Below are positions 1 to 8,521 of a stretch of 64,000 nt of DNA, one piece after another. The notes below the pieces were generated by a model. The model searched no databases, was not told the DNA's origin, and saw only the letters and a list, made by a program, of their open reading frames with translations. The stretch covers positions 96,711 through 160,710 of the forward strand of contig NZ_AOCK01000013.1 in assembly GCF_000348945.1 (NCBI RefSeq), given 5' to 3'. Each line of letters begins with the position of its first letter. Positions within the stretch are counted from its first letter, which is position 1. This stretch comes from Paeniglutamicibacter gangotriensis Lz1y (lineage in GTDB: Bacteria; Actinomycetota; Actinomycetes; Actinomycetales; Micrococcaceae). A program made the translations under genes and the position numbers.

Positions 1-34
1 GGACTTCGCCGCAGAGGATTCCATCGACTCGTAG
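1..34 (+). CDS. possible C-terminal tail of an upstream gene
   Basis: Reading from base 2, an open frame encodes about ten residues rich in Asp and Ser (DFAAEDSIDS) and ends in a TAG at 32-34. It could be the 3' end of a plus-strand gene that starts outside the window. There is too little sequence to name a family. The next gene lies on the other strand, so this would be a convergent end. Confidence 0.3.
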   Translation, partial: DFAAEDSIDS

Positions 35-91
35 TGCCGGAGATGCCCCCGATCCCCTACTCTGGCATGTCCCCCGGGGGGGGTGTTCTTC

Positions 92-820
92 CTAGACTCC
101 GACGAGCTCGGAGGCTCCCAGGGCTCCGTCACGCATGGTGGCGACCGAGTCGGTGAGAGAAATGAATTCGGTGTCGTGCGTGACCATGACCGTGGCGACC
201 GAGAATTCCTTGGTCACCTGGGCCAGCAGCTTCACGATCGATTCGCTGCGCGCATTGTCTAGCGCGGCGGTAGGCTCATCGACCAACAGCACCTTGGGCT
301 GCCCCATCAGGGCCCGGGCGATGTTCACGCGCTGGCGCTGACCGCCGGAGAGCTGGTGCGGGCGCTTCTTGGCACTGTCCTGAAGCCCCACGATCTCCAG
401 CAATTCCAAGGCACGGACCTTGGCGGCCTTCAACGGCTTGCCGCGCAGGTGGTCGGAGATCATCAGCTGCTCGACGGCGGTCAGTGAGGCCAACAGGTTG
501 GGCTGCTGGAAGATGATGCCGATCTTCTCGCGGCGCAGGGTGGTCATCTGGGCATCGTTCAGGTCGCTGGCGGTGGTCCCGTCGATGATCACCAATCCAT
601 GGGTCGGACGGATCAGGGTGGCAGCCGCGGCCAGCAACGAGGACTTGCCTGACCCCGAGGGGCCGATCAATGACAGCACTTGCCCCGCACCGACGCTGAG
701 GTTCACCGAGTCCAGTGCCTTGATGGTGCCCTCCCCGTCGGGGTATTCCAGGGTCAGGTCAATCAGTTGCAGGGGCATGGCGGCGGATGCTGCGTACTGT
801 GTGGTGGTGGGGGTGTTCAT
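92..820 (-). CDS. ABC transporter ATP-binding protein (DevA/LolD/MacB type)
   Basis: The 242-residue product is a complete ABC ATPase that should energise the FtsX-like permease encoded just upstream (877-1992), 56 bp away on the same strand. Visible motifs are Walker A GPSGSGKS at residues 53-60, the signature LSGGQRQRV near residue 157, Walker B VLLVDEPTAALD near 180 and an H-loop VTHD near 212. The LolD/MacB/DevA class exports lipoproteins, peptides or lipids, or drives FtsX-like mechanotransmission; the substrate here cannot be read from sequence. A start at Met15 is also possible because the first residues are not conserved ABC sequence. Confidence 0.9.
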   Translation of the reverse strand: MNTPTTTQYAASAAMPLQLIDLTLEYPDGEGTIKALDSVNLSVGAGQVLSLIGPSGSGKSSLLAAAATLIRPTHGLVIIDGTTASDLNDAQMTTLRREKIGIIFQQPNLLASLTAVEQLMISDHLRGKPLKAAKVRALELLEIVGLQDSAKKRPHQLSGGQRQRVNIARALMGQPKVLLVDEPTAALDNARSESIVKLLAQVTKEFSVATVMVTHDTEFISLTDSVATMRDGALGASELVGV

Positions 821-876
821 GGGGGTTCCTTTGCACAGAAGTCTGGGGCGAAACGGGGAGAGGTGCGGGGGGGGTG

Positions 877-1992
877 CTAGTTGCCGCCGAGGGCGATGAG
901 CGCATCGACCTTGGTGACACGGGAGACGGCGAGCGCCGCACCGGCCAGCCCGAGCACGACGACCCCGACGATGGGCAACACCGTGGTGGCGGGGCTGACG
1001 AGGAAGGGTGCGGCGTTGGCGGCGAAGAAGCCACCGATAATGCCGATGCCTCCGCCGATTCCCGCGCCGAGCAGCAACACGATGCTGGCCTGCGTGATCG
1101 CGTCCTTCAAGACGTAGCTGCCGGAGCCACCCAGGGCCTTGAGCACCGCGATGTCACGGGTGCGCTGCACGGTCCAGACCGTGAGGAAGGCCAGAATCAC
1201 CAGGGCCGAAATTCCGTAGAGGAATCCCTGCATCATCAGCAACGAGCCGTTCTCGCTCTTGTAGGAGCCCAGTGCCGCATACGATCCGGTGCGGGTGGTG
1301 CTGAGCGTTTCCGCTGCCGCGTTTGCGGCCTCGGTGTCAACGGTGGCCCCGTCCTGGTTGGTGATGGCAATGACGGTTCCGGCCTGGCTGGTATCACCGA
1401 GGTGGGCCAGCTTGGCCCACGAGCCCAGATCCGTGTAGAGGACCGAGGTGTGCGAGTACCAGTTGTCGGCCTCGATCCCGCCCACGACCAGGTCGACCCC
1501 GGCCATGGAAATGGTGTCGCCCTGTTCCAGGGCGAGGTCCTTGGCCACCGATTCACCGATGACGACCTTGCCCTCTTCGACCGGCGCCGGTGCTAGGGAA
1601 CTTCCCGCTGGAACACCGAAGACCGCAACGTTGGTGGTTCCAGAGCTGGTCTCGGACCCTGCTGCGGATCCGGTCAGGCGGGTCTGGGTGATGCCGATGG
1701 CCTCGGCCGAGGCGACGCCGGGGCTCGTGGACCAGGCCTCGACCTGCTCCGCCGAGACCTGGCTTTCGGTGAAGGATGCCTTGGGTTCGTTGCCGCTGGC
1801 GGCACCAAAGGCGATGGAGTCGACGGGTGTGGTGGCCGAGCCGAGGTTTTTCAGCGCCGAGGTGGATTGGTCGCCCAACCCCGCGGTGAGCCCCGAGAGC
1901 ATAACCAGCAGCAGCGTGATGAGGGCGACCACCGAACCCATGAGGGCGAAGCGGCCCTTGGCGAAGCGGATGTCGCGGATTGCAAGAAACAC
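877..1992 (-). CDS. FtsX-like ABC transporter permease (DevC type)
   Basis: About 371 residues: a cytoplasmic N-terminus (FLAIRDIRFAKGRF), one TM segment at about 15-40, a large Thr/Ser/Ala-rich extracytoplasmic domain of roughly 200 residues, then three TM segments in the last 120 residues. This is the MacB/FtsX four-helix topology. A longer reading up to 2148 exists, but it would overlap the neighbouring gene and its N-terminus is charged and low in conservation, so the GTG at 1992 is preferred; it is preceded by GAAAGAG. It forms an operon with the ATPase downstream (92-820). No cognate periplasmic adaptor or regulator is visible nearby. Confidence 0.85.
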   Translation of the reverse strand: MFLAIRDIRFAKGRFALMGSVVALITLLLVMLSGLTAGLGDQSTSALKNLGSATTPVDSIAFGAASGNEPKASFTESQVSAEQVEAWSTSPGVASAEAIGITQTRLTGSAAGSETSSGTTNVAVFGVPAGSSLAPAPVEEGKVVIGESVAKDLALEQGDTISMAGVDLVVGGIEADNWYSHTSVLYTDLGSWAKLAHLGDTSQAGTVIAITNQDGATVDTEAANAAAETLSTTRTGSYAALGSYKSENGSLLMMQGFLYGISALVILAFLTVWTVQRTRDIAVLKALGGSGSYVLKDAITQASIVLLLGAGIGGGIGIIGGFFAANAAPFLVSPATTVLPIVGVVVLGLAGAALAVSRVTKVDALIALGGN

Positions 1993-2120
1993 GGTAGGAG
2001 GTTCTCTTTCAGTGGAGGGTTCGAGGCTCTTGCCACCGGCAATGTCCCCGTTCTTATCTCTATCCTCCAATTTCCCCCGGCGTTGCACATCGACCATTCG
2101 GTCGATAGTTGCACCCGACC

Positions 2121-2936
2121 CTATTCGGGCATTTCTCCGCGGACCCACGAAATATAGCGCTTCAGGGTTTCCTCGACGATGGCGTGTGCGTCATCCTCCA
2201 ACACGGCAAATGCGCTATACATCCGAGTGAACTCCAACGGCAGCACGGTCTCAAGGATCCGTTCGATGGTGGTGGCCGGCAAGGGGATGTTATTCACGTA
2301 GCTGCGCATGGCATTTGCCGATTTCCTGTCCCCGCCCACGGCGATGGTGTCCCCGGTGATCAGCACCCCTGCACCGCGGTTCCCGGCCGGCCAGTGCACC
2401 ACGGAACTCCCGGCAAAGTGTCCACCGCATGGGTACATCCAAAGCCCGGGGAGCAGTTCAGTTTTCCCTTCCCAGAGTCTGATGACCGGGTCGGGACGTT
2501 GGATCCACTGGACGTCGGCCGCCGCGACGTAGACGGGCACATGGCCGAAACGGTGACTGTACTGGATCGAGGATCCGGTCAGGTGCGGGTGGCTGGAGGC
2601 AATGGCGGCAACCCCGCCGAGCTCATTGATGCGCTGTGCCCCGGCGTCGTCGATGAATCCGGGCGGTTCGAAGAGTAGATTGCCGCCGGGCGTGCTGATC
2701 AACAGCCCGCGTTGTCCGATGCCCAGTCGCGGTGTGGAGGTGATGGCGTGGAGGCCGGGCTCAAGTTCGTTGATGACCAGCGTGGTGCCCTGGGACGCGA
2801 GTTCCTCACGCGTGGTCCAGGACTGCCCGGAGGCGGGAACCCACTGGCGTTCGTCCTGGCAGATCGCGCAGCACGCCGGCGGGATCGGCGCCTCGGAATG
2901 CTCGATGGCGCAGGTGGAGCAGCTGAAGATCGTCAT
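2121..2936 (-). CDS. MBL-fold protein with N-terminal zinc-knuckle
   Basis: About 271 residues. The first 25 residues carry a cluster of cysteines (CSTC ... CCAIC) that looks like a small zinc ribbon. The rest resembles the metallo-beta-lactamase fold: RGLLISTPGGNLLFEPPG strand-turn region, a His motif SSHPHLTGSS near residue 117, GGHFAGSS, and ITGDTIAVGG. The usual HxHxDH is reduced to HPHLTG, so the metal site is atypical and hydrolase activity is not assured. The ATG at 2936 follows a G-rich Shine-Dalgarno-like tract; a longer start at 3020 is possible but adds unremarkable sequence. It is transcribed alone between the ABC permease and the valine operon. Substrate unknown. Confidence 0.75.
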   Translation of the reverse strand: MTIFSCSTCAIEHSEAPIPPACCAICQDERQWVPASGQSWTTREELASQGTTLVINELEPGLHAITSTPRLGIGQRGLLISTPGGNLLFEPPGFIDDAGAQRINELGGVAAIASSHPHLTGSSIQYSHRFGHVPVYVAAADVQWIQRPDPVIRLWEGKTELLPGLWMYPCGGHFAGSSVVHWPAGNRGAGVLITGDTIAVGGDRKSANAMRSYVNNIPLPATTIERILETVLPLEFTRMYSAFAVLEDDAHAIVEETLKRYISWVRGEMPE

Positions 2937-3081
2937 CGAAGTACCCCCGGAGATAGGTGTCGAGTCGTGGCCGTTTGATACAAAAGGCACCCACGGTCTG
3001 GGACGGTGGCCCCGGAGCAAAGACGTTTAGCGCTGGTCTCTTCTCCGGGATCATCGTCCCCTTTCCATCGATGGGTCGACG

Positions 3082-4008
3082 CTAGGCTTGCGAGCCGTCC
3101 CTGATATCGGTGATGATGCCGGAGAAATCGCGGCCAGCCCCGCCCTCGTCGGCGAACTTGCGGTAGATCTGCGCGGCCAGCGGGCCCAGCTGCGCGGCAA
3201 CCCCGGCATCTTCGAGCGCATTCAGCGCCAGCCCCAGGTCCTTGGCCATCAAGGCCCCGGCAAAACCGGGGACATAGTCCCGGTTCGCCGGGGAAGCCGG
3301 CACCGGACCGGGGACCGGACAGTTGGTGGTGACCGCCCAGCATTGGCCCGAGGCCGTGGAGATCACGTCGTAGAGAGCTTGGTGGCTCAGGCCCAACTTT
3401 TCGCCCAGCACGAAGGCTTCCGCCGCACCGATCATGGAGATGCCCAGCAACATGTTGTTGCAGATCTTCGCCGCCTGGCCAGCCCCGTGTCCACCGCAGT
3501 GCACCAGCTTCTTTCCCATGACTTCCAGCAGCGCAGTGAGCTGTTCAATCTCCGATTCTTCGGCCCCGATCATGAAGGTCAGGGTTCCGGCCTCGGCGCC
3601 GACCACCCCGCCGGAGACAGGTGCGTCGGCGGAGCGGTGTCCGGCGGCCACCGTCAGCTCTGCTGCTTCACGGGCCTGAGCCACATCGATGGTGGAGCAG
3701 TCCAGAAACAGGGTGTTTGGCGGTGCGACCTCGAGCAGCCCGGGTTCGCCGGCACCACGGTAGGCATCTAGCAGGATGGCCCCGGAGGGGAACATCGTCA
3801 GCACGACCGATGCCCCGGTCACGGCCTCCGCAGCGCTCGTGGCACAAGGCACTCCGGCCTCGGTGGCTGCGGCCATCGCCGCGGGAACCACGTCGAAGCC
3901 CACCACGTCGAAGCCCGCTTTGATGAGGTTCACCGCCATGGGTTCGCCCATGTGTCCAAGCCCCAGGAACGCTATCCGGCCCGCGGAGACGGGTGATTTC
4001 TCGGTCAT
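3082..4008 (-). CDS. mmsB: 3-hydroxyisobutyrate dehydrogenase
   Basis: 308 residues of the beta-hydroxyacid dehydrogenase family, oxidising 3-hydroxyisobutyrate to methylmalonate semialdehyde with NAD in valine catabolism. The N-terminal Rossmann motif GLGHMGEPMA is at residues 15-24, the substrate-binding DAPVSGGVVGAEAGTL motif is central, and the catalytic-lysine region GAGQAAKICNNML follows near residue 175. It is the last gene of a three-gene operon, 15 bp after the CoA hydrolase (4024-5097). Together with the aldehyde dehydrogenase at 5102-6601 it gives consecutive steps of the same pathway, which makes the assignment firm. Confidence 0.93.
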   Translation of the reverse strand: MTEKSPVSAGRIAFLGLGHMGEPMAVNLIKAGFDVVGFDVVPAAMAAATEAGVPCATSAAEAVTGASVVLTMFPSGAILLDAYRGAGEPGLLEVAPPNTLFLDCSTIDVAQAREAAELTVAAGHRSADAPVSGGVVGAEAGTLTFMIGAEESEIEQLTALLEVMGKKLVHCGGHGAGQAAKICNNMLLGISMIGAAEAFVLGEKLGLSHQALYDVISTASGQCWAVTTNCPVPGPVPASPANRDYVPGFAGALMAKDLGLALNALEDAGVAAQLGPLAAQIYRKFADEGGAGRDFSGIITDIRDGSQA

Positions 4009-4023
4009 GTTCTTCCTCCAGTC

Positions 4024-5097
4024 CTATTCGGCCGCGTCGCTGAGAGCGCGTGGGTTGAGTTTGAGTTCGCGTTCCCCCAGCGAGGCGAAGCTTGCCTCCA
4101 ACACCGAAGCGTCCACCTCGCCCAGGGTGGCGGGGTTCCACGCCGGGGCGTAGTCCTTGTCGATGACCTGGGCCCGAATGCCCTCGGGGAAATCGCTGGA
4201 ATCCAGGGCCCGCAGCCCCACCCGGTATTCCTGCTCCAAGACCTCTTCGAGGGTGGTCATGCCCTTGGCACGGCGCAGCGAGGCGAGCGTGAGCTTCAGA
4301 GCCGTCGGGGATTTTTTAGCCAAGGTCTCCACCGCAGTCTTGGCCTCCTGATTGCCTTCGGCCGCCAAGACTTCTAGTGCCGAGACGATATCTTCAACTT
4401 CGGTGCCGGCATAGGCAGCATCAAGCCAGCCCTGCCAGGCTTCGAGCTGAGAGGTGGGTGGGGCCAAGACGAAGTCCGCCAGCACCTCGTTCACTGGTTG
4501 CGTCTGAAGTGCAGTGAACAGCTCTTCGGCACGGTTGAAGTCGATCAGGTGGTCGGCCAGACCCAGGTAGAGCACCTCGGCGGCGCCTAGGTGTTCCCCG
4601 GTCAGCGCGGCGTGGGTGCCGCTTTCTCCCGGGGACCGCGAGAGCAGGAAGGTTCCACCGACATCGGGGACGAAGCCGATGGTGGTTTCCGGCATGCCGC
4701 TGCGCGTCCGGGTGGTGACCAGCCGGTGGCTTCCGTGGGCCGAGATCCCGACTCCCCCGCCTAACACCAGCCCGTCCATATAGGCGATATAGGGCTTGGG
4801 GTAGGCATTGATCAAGGAATTGAGCCGGTATTCGGTAGCCCAGAATTCCTCGGTTTGGGTACCGCCGGCGGCGATGTCGCGGTGGATCGCCACGATGTCC
4901 CCGCCGGCACACAGTCCCCGTTCCCCGGCCCCGCGCACCAATACCTGGTCAATGGCCGGGTCATCGGCCCACGCGCGAAGCGTGTCGAGCATGGCCGAGG
5001 CCATCGACCCGGTCAACGCATTGACCGCACGGGGCCGGTTCAGCGTGATCACGCCCAGGGTGCCACGCACTTCAAAAAGGACTTCGGATTCGGTCAT
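4024..5097 (-). CDS. 3-hydroxyisobutyryl-CoA hydrolase (enoyl-CoA hydratase/isomerase family)
   Basis: 357 residues, longer than a plain enoyl-CoA hydratase (about 260) and typical of the HIBYL-CoA hydrolase branch of the crotonase superfamily. Visible motifs are the oxyanion-hole segment GLCAGGDIVA near residue 60 and the HIBCH-like catalytic stretch MPETTIGFVPDVGGTFLLSR near residue 135, with the Glu and Asp of the active site. It releases CoA from 3-hydroxyisobutyryl-CoA, feeding MmsB. It begins 4 bp after the stop of the semialdehyde dehydrogenase gene and ends 15 bp before mmsB. An enoyl-CoA hydratase role cannot be excluded from sequence, but context favours the hydrolase. Confidence 0.88.
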   Translation of the reverse strand: MTESEVLFEVRGTLGVITLNRPRAVNALTGSMASAMLDTLRAWADDPAIDQVLVRGAGERGLCAGGDIVAIHRDIAAGGTQTEEFWATEYRLNSLINAYPKPYIAYMDGLVLGGGVGISAHGSHRLVTTRTRSGMPETTIGFVPDVGGTFLLSRSPGESGTHAALTGEHLGAAEVLYLGLADHLIDFNRAEELFTALQTQPVNEVLADFVLAPPTSQLEAWQGWLDAAYAGTEVEDIVSALEVLAAEGNQEAKTAVETLAKKSPTALKLTLASLRRAKGMTTLEEVLEQEYRVGLRALDSSDFPEGIRAQVIDKDYAPAWNPATLGEVDASVLEASFASLGERELKLNPRALSDAAE

Positions 5098-5101
5098 GGG
5101 A

Positions 5102-6601
5102 TCAGCTGCCTTCCGGCATCACGAAGCTGGTACCCTCGCGTATCCCCGAGGGCCAACGCGTGGTGACGGTCTTGGTCTTGGTGTAGAACCGGAATCCGTC
5201 GGCACCGTGCTGGTTCAGGTCCCCGAAGCCCGAGGCCTTCCACCCGCCGAAGGTGTAGTAGGCGATCGGAACCGGGATCGGCACGTTCACACCGACCATG
5301 CCCACCTGCACCCGGGAGGTGAAGTTCCGTGCGGTGTCCCCGTCGCGGGTGAAGATCGACACGCCGTTGCCGAACTCGTGTTCGGAGGGAAGCCGCAGGG
5401 CCTCCTCGTAGTCCTTGGCTCGGATGATGCACAGCACCGGACCGAAGATCTCTTCCTTGTAGATCCGCATGGATTCGGTGACATGGTCAAAGAGTGTGGG
5501 GCCGACCCAGAACCCGTCCTCATGGCCGGGCACGACCAACCCGCGGCCGTCGATGAGCAGCGAAGCGCCCTCGTCCACGCCGACCTGGATGTAGTTTTCG
5601 ATGCGTTCCTTGGCGCTTTGGGCGACCACCGGGCCGAAGTCGGAGGATTCGTCCATGCCGTCGCCGACCCGGAGCTTGCCGATGCGTTCGGTCAGCTTGG
5701 CCACCAGCACATCGGCCGTTTCCTCGCCGACCGGGATGGCCACCGAGATGGCCATGCAGCGTTCTCCGGCCGACCCGTAGCCGGCACCCATCAGGGCATC
5801 GGCGACCATGTCCAAATCCGCGTCGGGCATGATCACCATGTGGTTCTTAGCCCCACCGAAGCACTGGGCACGCTTGCCATTCGCTGCCGCCGTGGCGTAG
5901 ATGCTCTGCGCGATGGGGGTGGAGCCGACAAAGCCGATGGCCTGCACCCGCGGGTCCTCCAGCAGCGCATCGACGGCTTCCTTGTCCCCGTTGACCACGT
6001 TGAACACGCCGTCGGGCAGGCCCGCCTCGGTGAACAGCTCGGCCAGGCGCAGCGGGACCGAGGGGTCGCGTTCGGAGGGCTTGAGAATGTAGGAGTTGCC
6101 CGAGGCCAGGGCCGGTCCGGCCTTCCACAGCGGGATCATGGCCGGGAAGTTGAACGGGGTGATGCCGGCGACCACACCGAGAGGCTGGCGCATCGAGTGG
6201 ACGTCGATGCCGGTGCCGGCACTGTCGGAGAATTCGCCCTTGAGCATGTGCGGGGCTGCGGCACAGAACTCGATGACCTCAAGCCCGCGCTGGATGTCGC
6301 CCTTGGAATCGGGGAAGGTCTTGCCATGCTCGAGGGTCAGCAGCGCGGCGAGTTCATCCATGTTCGCATAGACCAGGTCAACGAACTTGTTCAGGATCCG
6401 GGCCCGGCGCTGGGGATTCGTCGCTGCCCACTGGATCTGGGCGGCCTCGGCCACATCGATCGCGGCGCGGACCTCGTCGACCGAGGCCAGCGGGAGCCTT
6501 GACTGCACGGCCCCGGTGGACGGGTTGTACACATCGGCGAAACGTCCGGAAGTTCCCGCGGCATGGGTGCCGCCCACGTAATGGGACAGTTCACGAGTCA
6601 T
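5102..6601 (-). CDS. mmsA: methylmalonate-semialdehyde dehydrogenase (CoA-acylating)
   Basis: 499 residues of the aldehyde dehydrogenase superfamily. It converts methylmalonate semialdehyde to propionyl-CoA, CO2 and NADH, the last step of valine degradation. The family signatures are present: GITPFNFPAMIPLW near residue 140, the VGSTPIA cofactor loop near 228, and the catalytic cysteine in GSAGERCMAISVA near 280, which matches the MmsA form (ERCMA) rather than generic ALDH. The ATG at 6601 has a strong AAGGAG Shine-Dalgarno sequence 10 nt upstream. First gene of the mmsA - hydrolase - mmsB operon, divergent from xthA. Confidence 0.94.
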   Translation of the reverse strand: MTRELSHYVGGTHAAGTSGRFADVYNPSTGAVQSRLPLASVDEVRAAIDVAEAAQIQWAATNPQRRARILNKFVDLVYANMDELAALLTLEHGKTFPDSKGDIQRGLEVIEFCAAAPHMLKGEFSDSAGTGIDVHSMRQPLGVVAGITPFNFPAMIPLWKAGPALASGNSYILKPSERDPSVPLRLAELFTEAGLPDGVFNVVNGDKEAVDALLEDPRVQAIGFVGSTPIAQSIYATAAANGKRAQCFGGAKNHMVIMPDADLDMVADALMGAGYGSAGERCMAISVAIPVGEETADVLVAKLTERIGKLRVGDGMDESSDFGPVVAQSAKERIENYIQVGVDEGASLLIDGRGLVVPGHEDGFWVGPTLFDHVTESMRIYKEEIFGPVLCIIRAKDYEEALRLPSEHEFGNGVSIFTRDGDTARNFTSRVQVGMVGVNVPIPVPIAYYTFGGWKASGFGDLNQHGADGFRFYTKTKTVTTRWPSGIREGTSFVMPEGS

Positions 6602-6742
6602 GTGATTGATGCTCCTTGCAAAGTTCGCGAAAAACGCGGCAACGTCCTGTGATGCGCGCCACGCCTGTTACTCAAAAATATACTCGGACTTCCTACTAAA
6701 TTGCTAGGGCCGCCGCACCCTGTTGCTTTCGTGTTCCCTAAC

Positions 6743-6771
6743 CTGACCGCGTGGAGCGAAGTTGATAGGTT
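6743..6771 (+). promoter_or_regulatory. xthA promoter (leaderless)
   Basis: A -35 box CTGACC (6743-6748) and a -10 box TAGGTT (6766-6771) are separated by 17 nt. The GTG start of xthA at 6778 is 6 nt after the -10 box, so transcription should start at or within a base of the start codon and the mRNA would be leaderless. Confidence 0.65.
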
Positions 6772-6777
6772 GGAAGA

Positions 6778-7581
6778 GTGAAGATTGCTACTTGGAATGT
6801 GAACTCCCTCCGTGCCCGTGCCGACCGCGTCGAGGACTGGCTACGCCGCTCTGATATTGATGTCCTGGCCATCCAGGAAACCAAGTGCAAGGACGAGAAT
6901 TTCCCGTGGGAATTGTTTGAGAACAACGGCTACGAGGTGGCGCACTTTGGCTTCAGCCAGTGGAATGGCGTGGCCATCGCTTCGCGCGTGGGCCTCGACG
7001 ACGTCGAACGCACCTTTGGTGACCAGCCGGCCTTTGGCAAGGGCGGCAATGACCCGGTACAAGAAGCCCGCGCCATCGCCGCAACCTGTGGCGGCGTGCG
7101 CATCTGGAGCCTCTACGTGCCCAACGGCCGCGCTCTTGAAGACGAGCACATGCCCTACAAGCTCTCCTGGCTGGACACCCTGAACCAGCAGGCGGCCGGC
7201 TGGCTCGCGCAGGACCCCGAGGCGCAGGTGGCACTGATGGGCGACTTCAACATCGCCCCGCGCGACGAGGACGTCTGGGACATCGATTTTTTCCGAGACA
7301 ACAACATGACCCACGTTTCCGCCCCGGAACGCCGTGCCTTCGAAGCATTCGCCGAGACCGGCTTCACCGATGTGGTGCGCCCCTACACCGACACACCCAA
7401 GACTTACACCTACTGGGACTACACCCAGCTGCGCTTCCCGAAGAACCAGGGCATGCGCATCGACTTCACCCTGGCCTCCCCGGCGCTGGCGGCCCGGGTC
7501 ACCGGCGCAAGCATCGATCGCGAGGAGCGCAAGGGCACGGGCGCCTCGGACCACACGCCGGTGATCGTTGAGCTGGATTAG
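6778..7581 (+). CDS. xthA: exodeoxyribonuclease III / AP endonuclease
   Basis: 267 residues of the ExoIII (EEP superfamily) family, which cleaves DNA 5' to abasic sites and removes 3' blocking groups in base excision repair. Motifs from the N-terminus: KIATWNVNSLRAR, the metal-binding Glu in LAIQETKCKD, VYVPNG-like SLYVPNGRALED, the active-site LMGDFNIAPRDEDVW, and the C-terminal GASDHTPVIVEL with catalytic Asp-His. The GTG start lies directly after a TAGGTT -10 box with no room for a Shine-Dalgarno sequence. Followed after 3 bp by an unknown gene that probably shares its transcript. Confidence 0.95.
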   Translation: MKIATWNVNSLRARADRVEDWLRRSDIDVLAIQETKCKDENFPWELFENNGYEVAHFGFSQWNGVAIASRVGLDDVERTFGDQPAFGKGGNDPVQEARAIAATCGGVRIWSLYVPNGRALEDEHMPYKLSWLDTLNQQAAGWLAQDPEAQVALMGDFNIAPRDEDVWDIDFFRDNNMTHVSAPERRAFEAFAETGFTDVVRPYTDTPKTYTYWDYTQLRFPKNQGMRIDFTLASPALAARVTGASIDREERKGTGASDHTPVIVELD

Positions 7582-7584
7582 GCC

Positions 7585-8436
7585 ATGGTGCAGATCAGTG
7601 GTGCCAACCGGCGGGCCCTGCCCCCGACCTCCTATCTGCGCGTTTTTGAACCCCTGAGGGCCTTTTCGGACCAGGACCAGGCGGTGGCGGTGTCCACCGG
7701 CCGAGTCGGCCGCGAGGTATTGGAAGACTCAACGGCCGCAGCGGCGATCAAACGGCTGACCCGGCCGTTGTCCGACCCCTTCCCGCACCAACACCGGGAG
7801 AGTTTCCGCAAATTGGTCACCACGACCTGGGACGGATCAATCCATACCCTGTATTGCCCGGACCAGCTGGCCACCCGGACCATCCTGGCCTCGGAGCAAC
7901 TCGACGGGTCGATGCGCCCGCAGCTGCTGGAGCTGTTAGTCCCCAGTGCCGCGCGGGAAGCCAATGCATTGCGCGTGGACAAGGACCAGTTCACCGAAGA
8001 TCTGGCCCATCTGCACACCCGGACCTCCACCTGGGGAATCCCCTTTGGGTGGTTGATCCTGGTGCACGAGGACGACGAGGTCGAGATCGTCGAGGACGGG
8101 GAGGAACTGCTGGCCAGCAGGATCTACACTCCCTTGCACCAAGCCTTGGACCGGGCCAGGTATGCTGCGGCAACCCTGGCGATCCACGCCCCTGAGATGG
8201 ATCTGCTCGATGAGCTGGCAACACTGAGCGAATGGTTGCAGCTCTTTGACAAGGAATCGGTGATCGAGCTCGACTACGGACGCATCGCCGCACTGGTGTG
8301 GCCCGATGAGTCGCCCCACGACCTGCGCCTGGGCATCGAGTCGTTGGCCGAATCGGACATGACCGGGGCCGCGGCCTCCTATCGCCGGCTCTCGAACCGC
8401 TGGTTGGCCATCCGTCAGCTCGCACGGGCCAACTGA
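7585..8436 (+). CDS. conserved hypothetical protein, probably co-transcribed with xthA
   Basis: 283 residues, not assigned to a family. It is soluble, without signal peptide or TM segments. The N-terminal part has PTSYLRVFEPLRAF, typical of a short conserved motif, and the middle mixes acidic and hydrophobic stretches (VHEDDEVEIVEDGEELL). The C-terminal third looks alpha-helical with Leu- and Ala-rich helices. The start ATG is 3 bp after the xthA stop, so the gene is likely translated from the xthA transcript. It resembles genes of unknown function seen next to xthA in Arthrobacter-like genomes, but this is recollection rather than a search. No repair function can be claimed. Confidence 0.75.
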   Translation: MVQISGANRRALPPTSYLRVFEPLRAFSDQDQAVAVSTGRVGREVLEDSTAAAAIKRLTRPLSDPFPHQHRESFRKLVTTTWDGSIHTLYCPDQLATRTILASEQLDGSMRPQLLELLVPSAAREANALRVDKDQFTEDLAHLHTRTSTWGIPFGWLILVHEDDEVEIVEDGEELLASRIYTPLHQALDRARYAAATLAIHAPEMDLLDELATLSEWLQLFDKESVIELDYGRIAALVWPDESPHDLRLGIESLAESDMTGAAASYRRLSNRWLAIRQLARAN

Positions 8437-8508
8437 TTCGGCCTCGGCCCCCGGCCGCACCTGCAGTGTGAGCGCAATGAGTTGAGCACTGGCGATTCTC
8501 GACGTTGA

Positions 8509-8514
8509 TAGTCT
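8509..8514 (+). promoter_or_regulatory. -10 box (TAGTCT) of the YdcF-like gene, leaderless
   Basis: TAGTCT fits TANNNT and ends 7 nt before the GTG at 8522. There is no Shine-Dalgarno sequence. A TTGAGC lies further upstream at 8482 but its 21-nt spacing is too long for a confident -35 call. Confidence 0.5.
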
Positions 8515-8521
8515 GACGGTT

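Noticed and set aside
72..85. C5-G8 run near the left end as a terminator
   Set aside because: A short C/G hairpin without a T run; too weak to call and possibly a sequencing-prone homopolymer.
4808..6502. Long plus-strand open frame (about 564 codons) opposite mmsA
   Set aside because: It is an antisense shadow of a well-recognised gene in high-GC DNA, with no domain and no start signals.
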